A stretch of 64,000 nucleotides of DNA from Paenibacillus sabinae T27 (GTDB lineage: Bacteria; Bacillota; Bacilli; Paenibacillales; Paenibacillaceae): contig NZ_CP004078.1 of assembly GCF_000612505.1 (NCBI RefSeq), positions 3,449,252 through 3,513,251 of the forward strand. The letters are read 5' to 3'. Positions 16,265 to 25,322 of this stretch are shown here, in pieces; positions within the stretch are counted from its first letter, which is position 1; every line of letters starts with the position of its first letter. Made by a program: the position numbers and the translations under genes. The notes under the pieces are model-generated. The model saw nothing but the letters and a program-made list of their open reading frames with translations. It did no database searches and was not told where the DNA came from.

Positions 16265-17743
16265 TTACAGAATAATCGCGATCAGGCCGCCTGAGCCTTC
16301 GTTGATGATGCGGCCCAGCGTTTCCTGCAACTTGTAACGGGCGTTATCCGGCATCATGGCGATTTTGCCCTGTATGCCTTCGCGGACGATGCTGTGCAGC
16401 GACCGGCCGAAAATATCCGACTCCCAAATTTTGATCGGATCGTTCTCGAAATCCTGCATCAGGTAGCGGACCAGCTCTTCGCTCTGCTTCTCCGTACCGA
16501 TAATCGGCGAGAACTCCGATTCGACATCGACGCGGATCATATGGATGGACGGCGCCGTTGCCTTCAGCCGAACTCCGAAGCGGGTACCCTGGCGGATCAA
16601 CTCCGGCTCGTCAAGCGCCATTTCTGCCAGAGAAGGCGCCGCAATACCGTAGCCGGTCGTCTTGACCATCTCCAGCGCTTCCGAGAACCTGTCGTATTCC
16701 CGCTTGGCATGGGAGAACTCCTGCATCAGCTGCAGCAGATGGTCCTTGCCGCGGATTTCGACGCCGACCACCTCCATCAGGACCTGATCGTACAGTTCTT
16801 CGGGAGCGTACAGGTCAATTTCCGCTACACCCTGCCCCATGTTCATGCCGCTCAGACCGGCTTTATCGATAAAATCATATTCCGCAAACTGGCTAACGAG
16901 CCGATCGACGTCGCGCAGCCGGCGGATATCCTTGACCGTATCGCGCACCGAATTCTCGTAATTGCTGCGGAGCCAGTGATTTTCGGGAAGCACCATCACC
17001 CAGCTCGGCAGATTGACGTTCACTTCATGCACGGGGAATTCATACAATACTTCACGCAGCACGCCGGTCACGTCTTCTTCTGTCATGGTGGCTGCGCTAA
17101 GCGTCATAACCGGGATATCATATTTGGCGGCAAGCTCGGAGCGGAGCTGCTGGGTCTCGTCGCTTCTCGGCCGGGTCGAGTTGATGACGAGCACGAACGG
17201 CTTGCCGACCTCCTTCAGCTCTGCCACGACGCGTTCTTCCGAATCCACATAGGAGCTGCGCGGAATCTCCGCCACGCTGCCGTCTGTCGTGACGACGACG
17301 CCCAGCGTCGAATGCTCCTGAATCACTTTGCGCGTGCCGATCTCCGCAGCTTCCTGGAAGGGAATCGGTTCTTCGAACCACGGCGTGGAGATCATCCGCG
17401 GACCGTTCTCATCCTCATAACCCTTGGCGCCATCGACCGCATAGCCGACGCAATCCACAAGCCTGACATTGACCTCCAGTCCCTCGGCGACTTTGATCTG
17501 AACCGCATTATTCGGAACGAACTTCGGTTCGGTTGTCATAATCGTCTTGCCCGCCGCGCTCTGCGGCAGCTCATCCACAGCACGCACGCGGTCCGCCTCG
17601 CTTGTGATGTTGGGCAGTACGATTGTTTCCATGAAGCGCTTAATAAAGGTCGATTTCCCCGTCCGGACCGCGCCGACGACTCCCAGATAGATGTCTCCGC
17701 CGGTACGTTCGGCAATGTCCTTGAAAATATCCACTTTTTCCAA
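16265..17743 (-). CDS. spoIVA: Stage IV sporulation protein A, coat-anchoring ATPase
   Basis: Mother-cell ATPase that polymerises on the forespore surface as the base layer of the spore coat. The 492 residues equal the B. subtilis length. EKVDIFKDIAERTGG opens the protein, the P-loop GAVRTGKST is at residues 26-34, LVDCVGY follows, and the C-terminal INEGSGGLIAIIL anchors it to SpoVM-bearing membrane in the family. The start is TTG (17741-17743), fixed by GAGGAGGGG 8 bp upstream and by the family N-terminus. The longer frame upstream is not used. A sigma-E-like promoter lies at 17943-17971. Confidence 0.96.
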   Translation of the reverse strand: MEKVDIFKDIAERTGGDIYLGVVGAVRTGKSTFIKRFMETIVLPNITSEADRVRAVDELPQSAAGKTIMTTEPKFVPNNAVQIKVAEGLEVNVRLVDCVGYAVDGAKGYEDENGPRMISTPWFEEPIPFQEAAEIGTRKVIQEHSTLGVVVTTDGSVAEIPRSSYVDSEERVVAELKEVGKPFVLVINSTRPRSDETQQLRSELAAKYDIPVMTLSAATMTEEDVTGVLREVLYEFPVHEVNVNLPSWVMVLPENHWLRSNYENSVRDTVKDIRRLRDVDRLVSQFAEYDFIDKAGLSGMNMGQGVAEIDLYAPEELYDQVLMEVVGVEIRGKDHLLQLMQEFSHAKREYDRFSEALEMVKTTGYGIAAPSLAEMALDEPELIRQGTRFGVRLKATAPSIHMIRVDVESEFSPIIGTEKQSEELVRYLMQDFENDPIKIWESDIFGRSLHSIVREGIQGKIAMMPDNARYKLQETLGRIINEGSGGLIAIIL

Positions 17744-17942
17744 AAGAGATCCCCTCCTCATATACTTCCGAAGAAAAATGCCTGAAGAGCATCGACTTCG
17801 CGCTTGCCGCCGGTGTCCATCGCCTAAAAAGAGCCATGAACCGGACTTCGCACTGCCCGGCTGAAGCTTGGTCCGTAAGATCCGTAAGCTTTTGCCCCGC
17901 GGTAAACTCAAGAACGCTCGGACATGCATTTGGACTAGTATC

Positions 17943-17971
17943 ATCATATGTACCCATTGCGGATTTATGAC
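17943..17971 (-). promoter_or_regulatory. Sigma-E-like promoter of spoIVA
   Basis: Minus strand GTCATAAA (17964-17971), 13-bp spacer, CATATGAT (17943-17950). Compared with the B. subtilis sigma-E consensus (GTCATATT, 13-14 bp, CATACAAT) this is a good match. spoIVA is sigma-E-dependent in B. subtilis. The leader would be about 190 nt. The rest of 17744-18134 holds no gene I can support. Confidence 0.7.
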
Positions 17972-18134
17972 CTGCTTTCACGCAATTTGAAGGTTGTTCC
18001 TCCTTGAATAGCAATTACGCGGCAGTCGTTCCCGGCGCCCGGAAGCTTTCTAGTCATGTATATGAGGATGCCGCCCGGAGTAGAACTCTTCGGAAAAGGA
18101 GTTGTGGACAAACGATGGCTTTAGGGACAACGCG

Positions 18135-18164
18135 AAAAAGACGGCTCCCTCCCGGAAAACCGCC
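18135..18164 (-). terminator. Terminator after the yphF-like gene
   Basis: Minus-strand stem GGCGGTT/AGCCGTC (with two G-U pairs) followed by TTTTTCG, 45 bp after the stop of the lipoprotein gene. Confidence 0.65.
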
Positions 18165-18207
18165 TTTTGCGCAAAATACTTTTATTGGGTTAGTCCGCCT
18201 CTTTAAT

Positions 18208-18930
18208 TTAATTGGAAGAAGGACGGGGAACGGGCTGCCCTCCCGACCAGTAGTACGGGAGCGACTTGACGGGAACAAACCAGGAATTATCCAGCAGATA
18301 CGATCGCAGATCCTCATCCGGAGCGGGATGTGCCGACCCTTTGTCCACCGCAGTCATAATATCAAGCACATAATCCGCATAAACACTACCGGCCCGGTCC
18401 ATGATGTAACCCATCTCCTCACCGGAGTACACGCTCGTCAGCTTCAGATTTTCCGTTCCGGCCTTTTTCCCGTCAACCGAATACAGTCCGGGATATACCT
18501 CTTCTGCAGCAGGCAGCTGACCGCCGTGGGACGAACGGTATAGATTCACCTTACGCTGGACATCATTCACCGCTTGGACGGTGACGAGATCCATGACTTT
18601 GACCGTCGGATTCTTCTCCTCATCCAGCAGCAAAAAGCAGGCGGTTCCGCCTTTTTCGAAGGCCGTCGCCGGAATATTGTCCAGATAACCCTTTTGGTTC
18701 AGCTTGTCCAGATCAATCCGGAATTTCTCAAATCTTGGCGTTGTCTCGTCGGCATTCATAATCGGAAGCAAGCCTTCGTCCCGGTAATAGTCGTCGACAG
18801 CGGTCTGAATCCGTTTGACGCTTTCCCGGTAACTGACAGTTGAACCGCCGCTCTCCCTTCCGGGATACATACAACCGGGCAGCAATAGAGCAAGGATCAG
18901 CGTACCCAGCAACCCGGCGCGCAATGACAT
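18208..18930 (-). CDS. YphF-like sporulation-region lipoprotein
   Basis: A 240-residue secreted protein with a signal peptide and lipobox LLLPGC (Cys near residue 20), so it is probably a lipoprotein on the outer face of the membrane. The soluble part begins with SYRESVKRIQTAVDDYYRD. The length and position next to spoIVA match B. subtilis yphF, whose function is unknown. The ATG has GGGGAGG 7 bp upstream, better than the longer frame. Confidence 0.78.
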   Translation of the reverse strand: MSLRAGLLGTLILALLLPGCMYPGRESGGSTVSYRESVKRIQTAVDDYYRDEGLLPIMNADETTPRFEKFRIDLDKLNQKGYLDNIPATAFEKGGTACFLLLDEEKNPTVKVMDLVTVQAVNDVQRKVNLYRSSHGGQLPAAEEVYPGLYSVDGKKAGTENLKLTSVYSGEEMGYIMDRAGSVYADYVLDIMTAVDKGSAHPAPDEDLRSYLLDNSWFVPVKSLPYYWSGGQPVPRPSSN

Positions 18931-18985
18931 TGGAATGCCTCCCCGAATGAATCTCACCAAGCCAAGCATCCTTCCTCTCGTATTC

Positions 18986-19354
18986 TCACCACAGTTCATC
19001 TTCCCGTTCCCGGCGGGCTTCTTCCAGCCTGCGGCGAACAGCGGCTTTAAGCGGGTCCTCCGGAACGGTTACCCGGACGTCGCCCCAGACCTCGGCCTGA
19101 CAGGCAAGCCGTACGCCTTCGTCCAGTTGGCTGCCCAGCTTCCGGCGCTCGGCATCTCCGGGCGGTTTCACCGCTCCGGCTTCCTGCGCGTCCACCCGGA
19201 CCTTGCACATGAGGCATCCGGCTTTGCCGCCGCACCGGGTTGCAAGCTTGACGCCCGCCCTCCGCGCCGCTTCCAGCAGCGAAAGTCCTTTTGCGGCCTC
19301 GGTCTGCTTTCCTTCAGGCAAAAAGGTGACCTTATATCTTTTTTGCGGTTTCAT
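18986..19354 (-). CDS. 2Fe-2S ferredoxin
   Basis: Small electron carrier with a plant-type/adrenodoxin-type iron-sulfur domain. The 122 residues carry cysteines at 41, 47, 50 and 85 in the pattern C-x5-C-x2-C-...-C (RCGGKAGCLMC, then VRLACQAEVW), as expected for one [2Fe-2S] cluster. A basic, Glu/Arg-rich tail (RRRLEEARRERED) follows. It is placed between the YphF-like lipoprotein and a nucleotidyltransferase-like gene. The redox partner cannot be inferred. Confidence 0.9.
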   Translation of the reverse strand: MKPQKRYKVTFLPEGKQTEAAKGLSLLEAARRAGVKLATRCGGKAGCLMCKVRVDAQEAGAVKPPGDAERRKLGSQLDEGVRLACQAEVWGDVRVTVPEDPLKAAVRRRLEEARREREDELW

Positions 19355-19407
19355 GAATGCCCTATTTCCTCCTACTGTTTACTGTTTGATTCATTTTAAA
19401 ATGGCTC

Positions 19408-20025
19408 TTATGAACAAAGCGCAGTTAAGCCTAACAGTTCGCCAAGCAGCCCGATATGGGAATGCTCCAACGAATTGCGGCGGATCAGTTTTTGCAGCAA
19501 AGGCAGATGGGCCGGCAAATCTTGTCTCATGACAGCGGCGATCGCCTCAAACCGGTCTCTTCGTCCGCGAAGCACGTTGAATACAAATTCATGAGCCAGC
19601 GGCATCAGGCATAGCTTTCCAATACCGGGGTAATCCACCTCAGGCGCGTTCCCCCGCAAAACCTCCGCCTCCACAACATACTTCGACGGACCGCTGCACA
19701 CCTCGAACCCGCATACGAGCTCCAGATGATAATTATCCAGCCGGTAATGGCCGATCAGCGAGTAACAGCCGCGGCTCCAGTCCTCCGCAGGCTCTCCGCA
19801 GGCATAACGTCTTAAAGCCGTGTGAAGCCTGCTTGCCGCATCCAGATCCGCATACACATCTATATCCCGGGGAGGCGCGGTCAGCGGCACTTGGTGCAGC
19901 AGCAATCCGCAGCTCCCTCCCAGCAGCCATAACGGCGGGTTTCCCTCTCCCGCAGCGCTTAATGCGCCTAACGCCTGTACAAGATCCTGACGCAATTCGA
20001 GTGGCATTGTATTTCCGTCCAGCAT
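19408..20025 (-). CDS. Nucleotidyltransferase-fold protein of unknown target
   Basis: About 205 residues. LWLLGGSCGLLLHQ followed by PRDIDVYAD is the GG(S)x9-13(D/E)xD signature of the nucleotidyltransferase superfamily (metal-binding Asp pair in DIDVYAD). I do not recognise a subfamily, and neither the nucleotide nor the acceptor can be named. The start chosen (ATG 20023-20025) has GGGGCG upstream; a TTG at 20067 and an ATG at 20040 are alternatives. It is inserted in the spoIVA-gpsA stretch relative to B. subtilis. Confidence 0.7.
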   Translation of the reverse strand: MLDGNTMPLELRQDLVQALGALSAAGEGNPPLWLLGGSCGLLLHQVPLTAPPRDIDVYADLDAASRLHTALRRYACGEPAEDWSRGCYSLIGHYRLDNYHLELVCGFEVCSGPSKYVVEAEVLRGNAPEVDYPGIGKLCLMPLAHEFVFNVLRGRRDRFEAIAAVMRQDLPAHLPLLQKLIRRNSLEHSHIGLLGELLGLTALCS

Positions 20026-20085
20026 ATCCCCACGCCCCATTCCATCAAAAATCGTGAACCGATTCAATCCGAAATATGTAACGGC

Positions 20086-20265
20086 TTACATAATTGAGGC
20101 CGCGCCGCCAAGCAGCCCAAGCAGCATAATCACAAAGGCGATGACAGACAACACGCCGCGCAAGAGGCCCTTCGTCCTGCTGCGGGCAAATGTAATAAGA
20201 AATACGGACAACCCCATAATCAAAATGGCAATGAGAGACAGCCACATTTTCGACATCGGGTCCAT
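20086..20265 (-). CDS. DUF2768-type small membrane protein (yphE-like)
   Basis: A 59-residue ORF. MDPMSKMWLSLIAILIMGL opens it, with two hydrophobic spans (about residues 7-26 and 38-57) joined by a basic ARSRTKG loop. It has the size, two-span topology and location (gpsA-spoIVA interval) of B. subtilis YphE/DUF2768, which is sporulation-linked. The start has GGAGG seven bases upstream. Confidence 0.8.
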   Translation of the reverse strand: MDPMSKMWLSLIAILIMGLSVFLITFARSRTKGLLRGVLSVIAFVIMLLGLLGGAASIM

Positions 20266-20318
20266 ACGTACGCCTCCATTCAGCTGGAATTGTAAGTATA
20301 TTCATTATAACACGGACG

Positions 20319-20357
20319 AAAAAAAAGAGCATCGGAACCGGTCGGTCCTTCCGCTCT
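20319..20357 (-). terminator. Terminator after spoVIF
   Basis: Minus-strand stem AGAGC-GGAA...TTCC-GCTCT (two stacked helices with a short bulge) followed by eight Ts. Confidence 0.8.
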
Positions 20358-20373
20358 CTTATCATGGGTACTC

Positions 20374-20649
20374 TTATTTTTTCATCATCATCTTCACTAA
20401 GCTTTCCAGGCTGCTCGGATTCGTTCCGGTCTTTTTCACCGCACCGATAATATCTTTGATCGTGTCTTCGCTCACAGGCACTTTGGCCATCGCGGACACC
20501 TGCTTGATCAATTGGCGGAGCTGGGCTTCACTTTGCAGCGTTCCCGGTTTGACCGTACTGGCCAGTTTTTTCACAGCGCCTTCTGTGATATTTTTGCCCG
20601 CCTTTTTATTGATGGCGTTCAATGCGTTCTTGGGAAAATTTCGATTCAT
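20374..20649 (-). CDS. spoVIF: Stage VI sporulation protein F family
   Basis: 91 residues beginning MNRNFPKNALNAINKKAGKN. The middle LRQLIKQVSAMAKVPVSED matches the SpoVIF (YjcC) family, which is needed for proper late coat assembly in the mother cell. GGAGGAGGG lies before the ATG at 20647-20649; the longer frame upstream is rejected. It follows gpsA, which is not its neighbour in B. subtilis. Confidence 0.8.
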   Translation of the reverse strand: MNRNFPKNALNAINKKAGKNITEGAVKKLASTVKPGTLQSEAQLRQLIKQVSAMAKVPVSEDTIKDIIGAVKKTGTNPSSLESLVKMMMKK

Positions 20650-20729
20650 TTCGTATCCCTCCTCCGTCAGTCCCCATACAGCATATGAGGCTAACAGGCG
20701 AAAGGTGTTGGGCGTATCCCAAGTATGCT

Positions 20730-21770
20730 TCAGGTATGCCACTGCTCCCAGGTTTCTTGTGAAATGGACTCCAGTTCGGCCTTCGGATCGCGTCCCATCA
20801 GCGCTTCGACCGCTTCCCGCGGACTCCGTCCGAGGAACAGCACATGATAAATTTGATCCGTAATCGGCATTTGCACACCCAGTTTGGCCGAGATGGCATA
20901 AGCCGCCTGGGTCGTGCGGATTCCTTCCACCACCATGCCCATCGACTCCAGCACCTCATCCAGCGGTTTGCCCTGCCCGAGCATGGAACCGGCCCGCCAA
21001 TTCCGGCTGTGCTTGCTTGTCGCGGTTACAACAAGGTCGCCAATTCCGGCCAGTCCGGCGAAGGTCAGGGGATTCGCACCGAGCTCAACGCCCACACGGG
21101 AAATCTCGGCGATCCCCCGGGTAATCAGCGCAGCTTTGGCATTATCGCCGTAACCGATACCGTCGGACATTCCCGCGCCAAGCGCAATGATGTTCTTGAG
21201 CGCTCCCGCTAGTTCAACCCCAACCATATCCCGGTTCGTGTAGACCCGGAAGTCGTTGTTCATGAACAGATCCTGTGCCTGTTTCGCGGCGTTCTCATCC
21301 AGTGATGCGACGACGACTGTTGTCGGGCAATGGCGGACGACCTCCTCCGCATGACTCGGACCGGATAAGACGACAATGCGTCCCTCCTCGCATCCCAGCT
21401 CCTCGGCGATCACCGTGGACATCCGTTTCATTGTCTCCGTCTCGAAGCCTTTGGTCGCATGAACACACAGCATATCTTCCTTCCAATAAGCCTTCAGACT
21501 GCGGGTTACCTGGCGCATGGCCGAAGAAGGAGCCACAATTACGACCGCCTTTGCGTCAGTAACCGCTTCTTCCATATTGGTCGTGGCAATAATGCCCTTA
21601 GGCAGAAAGACGCCGGGCAAATAATGCTCGTTCGTGTGGGCCGTATTGATTTCGTCAGCCTGAGCTTGATTTCGCGTCCACAAATATATCTCCGGATGGT
21701 TCGCTGCCAGAACGCTTGCCAGCGCTGTTCCCCAACTGCCCGCGACCAGTACGGCGACTTTGTCAGACAA
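20730..21770 (-). CDS. gpsA: Glycerol-3-phosphate dehydrogenase [NAD(P)+]
   Basis: Reduces dihydroxyacetone phosphate to sn-glycerol-3-phosphate for lipid synthesis. The 346 residues are of standard length. The start is TTG (21768-21770), supported by AAAGGAGGG 7 bp upstream and the family N-terminus. The dinucleotide loop reads AVLVAGSWGTAL; the position normally held by the first Gly of GxGSWG is Val. GALKNIIALGAG (catalytic Lys) is intact. It overlaps plsY by 8 bp, and the two work in consecutive steps. Confidence 0.94.
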   Translation of the reverse strand: MSDKVAVLVAGSWGTALASVLAANHPEIYLWTRNQAQADEINTAHTNEHYLPGVFLPKGIIATTNMEEAVTDAKAVVIVAPSSAMRQVTRSLKAYWKEDMLCVHATKGFETETMKRMSTVIAEELGCEEGRIVVLSGPSHAEEVVRHCPTTVVVASLDENAAKQAQDLFMNNDFRVYTNRDMVGVELAGALKNIIALGAGMSDGIGYGDNAKAALITRGIAEISRVGVELGANPLTFAGLAGIGDLVVTATSKHSRNWRAGSMLGQGKPLDEVLESMGMVVEGIRTTQAAYAISAKLGVQMPITDQIYHVLFLGRSPREAVEALMGRDPKAELESISQETWEQWHT

Positions 21771-22380
21771 CGCGTTTCCCTCCTTTGGGTTTGGAGCCGA
21801 TTTTATTCTCGCGCCGCTGCGCAATTTTAATTATATTCGTCCGGTGCCGCCAGAATGCAAAGACGGCGATGACGAGGCTCGTCCACAGCACCGGATATGT
21901 AAACCCGGTGATCAGCAGGAACACCGGCGTCAGTGCAACGTACAGAAGAGACCCGAGCGACACGTAACGGGTAATAACGATGGACAGAATGGCGATAATT
22001 CCGGCATACAGCGCGGGAAAAAAGGCCAGCGTCGCCATGACGCCGATCGTCGTCGCGATCCCTTTACCGCCTTTGAAATGAAAATAAAGCGGCCAGTTAT
22101 GCCCGATAATGGCTGCGATACCGCATGCGGCCGCGACACCGCTTCCCCAGCCTGCGGCCCACACCCCAAGCCAAACAGCAACAATGCCTTTGAGCACATC
22201 GAGAACAAGCACCAGTATGGCGGGGCCTGTTCCAAGCACCCGCAGCGTGTTGGTTGCCCCGGCATTTCCGCTACCGTACTGCCTGATATCAATTCCCTTA
22301 AGCAGTCTCGCCAGCAGTACGCTAAAGCTGATGGAGCCGAGCAAATAGCTGATTACAATAACCACAATCTCTAACGCCAC
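21763..22380 (-). CDS. plsY: Acyl-phosphate glycerol-3-phosphate acyltransferase
   Basis: Membrane acyltransferase that transfers acyl from acyl-phosphate to glycerol-3-phosphate, starting phospholipid synthesis. The 205 residues hold five or six membrane spans. The motifs GSGNAGATNTLR (residues ~37-48) and HNWPLYFHFKGGKGIATT (~93-110) are those of PlsY. It is translationally coupled with gpsA, which makes its acceptor substrate. In B. subtilis plsY is elsewhere on the chromosome. Confidence 0.95.
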   Translation of the reverse strand: MALEIVVIVISYLLGSISFSVLLARLLKGIDIRQYGSGNAGATNTLRVLGTGPAILVLVLDVLKGIVAVWLGVWAAGWGSGVAAACGIAAIIGHNWPLYFHFKGGKGIATTIGVMATLAFFPALYAGIIAILSIVITRYVSLGSLLYVALTPVFLLITGFTYPVLWTSLVIAVFAFWRHRTNIIKIAQRRENKIGSKPKGGKRVV

Positions 22381-22392
22381 GCTTCTTCTCCC

Positions 22393-23715
22393 CTATTCAT
22401 CGTCGGATTTACGCCTTGTAAAGATTCGGATCGGCGTGCCCTGAAAATCGAACGCACCGCGGATTTTGTTCTCCAGATAACGCTCGTAGGAGAAGTGCAT
22501 CAGTGACGGATCATTTACAAATACAACAATCGTCGGCGGCTTCACGGCCACCTGCGTCACATAATTGATACGAAGACGGCGGCCCTTGTCTGTCGGCGGC
22601 GGGTTGATCGCAACGGCATCCGACACGACATCGTTGAGCAGATGCGTGGCGATGCGGAGAGAGTGCTGCTGCGCGACATGCTGCACGACAGGCAGCAGCT
22701 TCTGCAGGCGCTGCTTCGTGAGCGCGGACAGAAAGACAACCGGCGCATAGGTCATGAACAGAAAATGGTCGCGGATCTTGTTCTCAAAATGCTGCATTGT
22801 CTTGTCGTCTTTCTCGACGGCATCCCATTTATTAACCACAAATATCGAGGCCTTGCCGGCATCGTGGGCATAACCCGCGATATGCTTATCCTGGTCGATA
22901 ATGCCTTCCTCGCCGTTAATGACGACCAGTACAACATCCGCCCGTTCAATTGCCCGCATGGCGCGCATCACGCTGTATTTCTCGGTCGTTTCATACACCT
23001 TGCCGCGCTTGCGCATACCAGCGGTATCAATCAGAACATATCGCTGTCCATCCTGTTCGAACGGTGTATCGATCGCGTCGCGGGTCGTGCCCGCCACATT
23101 GCTGACAATAACGCGCTCCTCGCCGAGGATGGCGTTGACCAGCGACGATTTCCCCACATTCGGGCGTCCGATCAGCGCAACGCGGATGACATCCTCGTCA
23201 TACTCTTCTTCCTTGGGCTCCGGCAGCCGCTCCGTAACCGCATCCAGCAGATCGCCGATTCCGGTGCCGTGGCTGCCGGAAATACCGATCGGGTCGCCGA
23301 ATCCGAGGCTGTAGAATTCATAGATGTCCTCGGCCCGCTTCATATTGTCCACTTTATTGATAGCCAGAATCACCGACTTGCCCGACCGGAACAGCAGCTG
23401 GGCGACTTCTTCGTCCGCATTCGTGAGTCCGCTCTTCGCTTCGCACATGAATACAATAAGGTCCGCTTCCTCGATCGCCAGCTCCGCCTGTACGCGGATG
23501 GACTTTAGGATCATGTCCTCGCCATCGATTTCAATACCGCCCGTATCGATTACGCTGAACGCCTTGCCGTTCCACTCGGCTACGCCGTATATCCGGTCCC
23601 GGGTGATTCCGGGTTTATCCTCGACTATAGCCAGCCGATCACCGATCAGCCGGTTGAAGATCGTCGATTTCCCGACATTAGGCCTCCCTACGATGGCCAC
23701 AACGGGTCTTGCCAT
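22393..23715 (-). CDS. der: Ribosome-assembly GTPase Der (EngA)
   Basis: Double-domain GTPase needed for 50S maturation. The 440 residues are typical. Two P-loops (GRPNVGKST near residue 9 and GRPNVGKSS near 182), two DTxG switches (DTGGIE and DTAGMR) and two NKxD motifs (NKVDN and NKWDA) are visible, followed by the KH-like C-terminal domain. It is single-copy and essential in Bacillus. Confidence 0.97.
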   Translation of the reverse strand: MARPVVAIVGRPNVGKSTIFNRLIGDRLAIVEDKPGITRDRIYGVAEWNGKAFSVIDTGGIEIDGEDMILKSIRVQAELAIEEADLIVFMCEAKSGLTNADEEVAQLLFRSGKSVILAINKVDNMKRAEDIYEFYSLGFGDPIGISGSHGTGIGDLLDAVTERLPEPKEEEYDEDVIRVALIGRPNVGKSSLVNAILGEERVIVSNVAGTTRDAIDTPFEQDGQRYVLIDTAGMRKRGKVYETTEKYSVMRAMRAIERADVVLVVINGEEGIIDQDKHIAGYAHDAGKASIFVVNKWDAVEKDDKTMQHFENKIRDHFLFMTYAPVVFLSALTKQRLQKLLPVVQHVAQQHSLRIATHLLNDVVSDAVAINPPPTDKGRRLRINYVTQVAVKPPTIVVFVNDPSLMHFSYERYLENKIRGAFDFQGTPIRIFTRRKSDDE

Positions 23716-23783
23716 GTTTCATTCCTCCTGTCTGTCTTACGTTTCCCATCATAGCAAAAAAGCTTACCTTTGGCTAACGCCCG

Positions 23784-23824
23784 AAAACACAATCGGCGAA
23801 CCCTTAACTAAAGGGTTCGCCGAT
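23784..23824 (-). terminator. Terminator after the rpsA-like gene
   Basis: Minus-strand 14-bp perfect stem ATCGGCGAACCCTT/AAGGGTTCGCCGAT, followed by TGTGTTTTCGG. The stem is strong, the tail less so. Confidence 0.78.
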
Positions 23825-23857
23825 AAGTATACCCGTTATGTCAGACAAAAAGAGGAA

Positions 23858-25147
23858 TTATTTCTCCTTGAATTTGTCCAGTTTGTCGCCGAAACGTTCG
23901 GCCAGCGTGAAGCTGAGCCCTTGGTTGCTAAGCGAAACGTTAGGGTTGTCAAGCACTTCTTTAGGCGCCCGATCTCTGTTTCTCTCCGGCTTGGCGCTAG
24001 GCGCTGGAGCTTCTTCCGTTTCCTTGATGCTCAGGGAAACGCGCTTCTCCGACGGATTGAAATCCAGAACCTTAACTTGAACTTCTTGCCCTTCCTTAAG
24101 CACTTCATGCGGCGTGCCGATGTGCTTATGGGAAATTTGGGAGATGTGCACGAGACCTTCAACGCCAGGGAACAGCTCAACGAACGCGCCAAAGTTAACA
24201 AGGCGTTTAACTTCGCCAGTTACCACATCGCCGATATGGATTTTGTCGGAAGCCGTATCCCAAGGACCCGGCAGTGCCGCTTTGATGCTCAGGCTGATCT
24301 TACCTTTTTCCGGATCGACTTTCAGTACCTTCACACGTACCTTATCGCCTTCGGAGATAACATCGGCAGGCTTGTCGACATGGGTCCAAGCGATTTCGGA
24401 CACGTGTACCAGACCGTCAACGCCGCCTACATCGACGAACGCGCCGAATTGAGTCAGACGCTGAACCGTACCTTCGATAATTTGGCCTTCGGAAAGCTCG
24501 GACATAATTCTTTGCTTGTTGGCTTCGAATTCTTCTTCGAGCACTTCTTTGGCGGAAAGAATAACTTTACCGTTCTCACGGTCAAGCTCTTTCACTTTGA
24601 CGCGCAGTGTACGTCCTTTGTAATCGCTGAAATCTTCAACGAAATGACGCTCAACCATGGAAGCCGGAATAAATCCGCGCGCGCCCACGTCAGCAACCAG
24701 ACCGCCTTTGACAACGTCGGCGACGGTAACTTCGAAGGCTTCCTGGGAATTGTAATACTTCTCCAGATCATCCCAGGATTTCTCGCTGTCCACAGCGCGT
24801 TTGGAAAGAATAAGACTTTCCTTGTTGTCGTTGATGCTGACAACCTTGCATTCCACTTCTTGTCCTACTTCGACTGCCGAAGCGGCATTGTCGAGCTGAA
24901 CAGAGGACAATTCGCGAATCGGAATGACACCGTCATATTTATATCCAATGCTGACATAAGCCTGGTTATCTTCGATTTTGACGATCGTTCCTTTCACGGT
25001 GTCGCCCTTTTTCAAGGAAATGATTTGCTCCAGCTCATCCTGGTTTGCCACTTCCTCTTGATTGTTCGCAGCGGAATCTACCGCTTCTACGGATTCATTG
25101 TTTTCCACAGTCTCCGCAGCTTCCTGATTTCTTATTTCTTCAGACAT
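23858..25147 (-). CDS. S1-domain RNA-binding protein (ypfD/RpsA-like)
   Basis: A homologue of ribosomal protein S1 with four S1 repeats (about residues 43-115, 130-200, 216-285 and 302-370). It starts with an acidic tail (EEIRNQEAAETVENNESVEA) and ends with a basic SAKPERNRDRAPKE linker. Gram-positive S1-like proteins of this class bind mRNA but are often not ribosome-bound, so a ribosomal-protein name would be over-specific. The neighbours plsC and cmk are those of ypfD in B. subtilis. Confidence 0.93.
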   Translation of the reverse strand: MSEEIRNQEAAETVENNESVEAVDSAANNQEEVANQDELEQIISLKKGDTVKGTIVKIEDNQAYVSIGYKYDGVIPIRELSSVQLDNAASAVEVGQEVECKVVSINDNKESLILSKRAVDSEKSWDDLEKYYNSQEAFEVTVADVVKGGLVADVGARGFIPASMVERHFVEDFSDYKGRTLRVKVKELDRENGKVILSAKEVLEEEFEANKQRIMSELSEGQIIEGTVQRLTQFGAFVDVGGVDGLVHVSEIAWTHVDKPADVISEGDKVRVKVLKVDPEKGKISLSIKAALPGPWDTASDKIHIGDVVTGEVKRLVNFGAFVELFPGVEGLVHISQISHKHIGTPHEVLKEGQEVQVKVLDFNPSEKRVSLSIKETEEAPAPSAKPERNRDRAPKEVLDNPNVSLSNQGLSFTLAERFGDKLDKFKEK

Positions 25148-25322
25148 GTGATTACCCTCCTCGATTCAAAACCCCATTTATTTAAACCCGCACTAGAGCA
25201 GGGTTCAAAACATACCTCTTTAAAGAAAGCCCCGCTTTAATTGCTAATCCCTATTATGTGCCAAAAAATAACGGCTATGCCACTTTCCGGCGGAGGAATC
25301 TTTAGCTTCTTCGTAAATCGCA

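Noticed and set aside
16394..17785. 463-codon plus-strand frame over spoIVA
   Set aside because: Antisense shadow; spoIVA is a full-length family match.
23324..25240. 638-codon plus-strand frame across the rpsA-like gene
   Set aside because: Antisense shadow of a protein with four clear S1 domains; no SD or family match.
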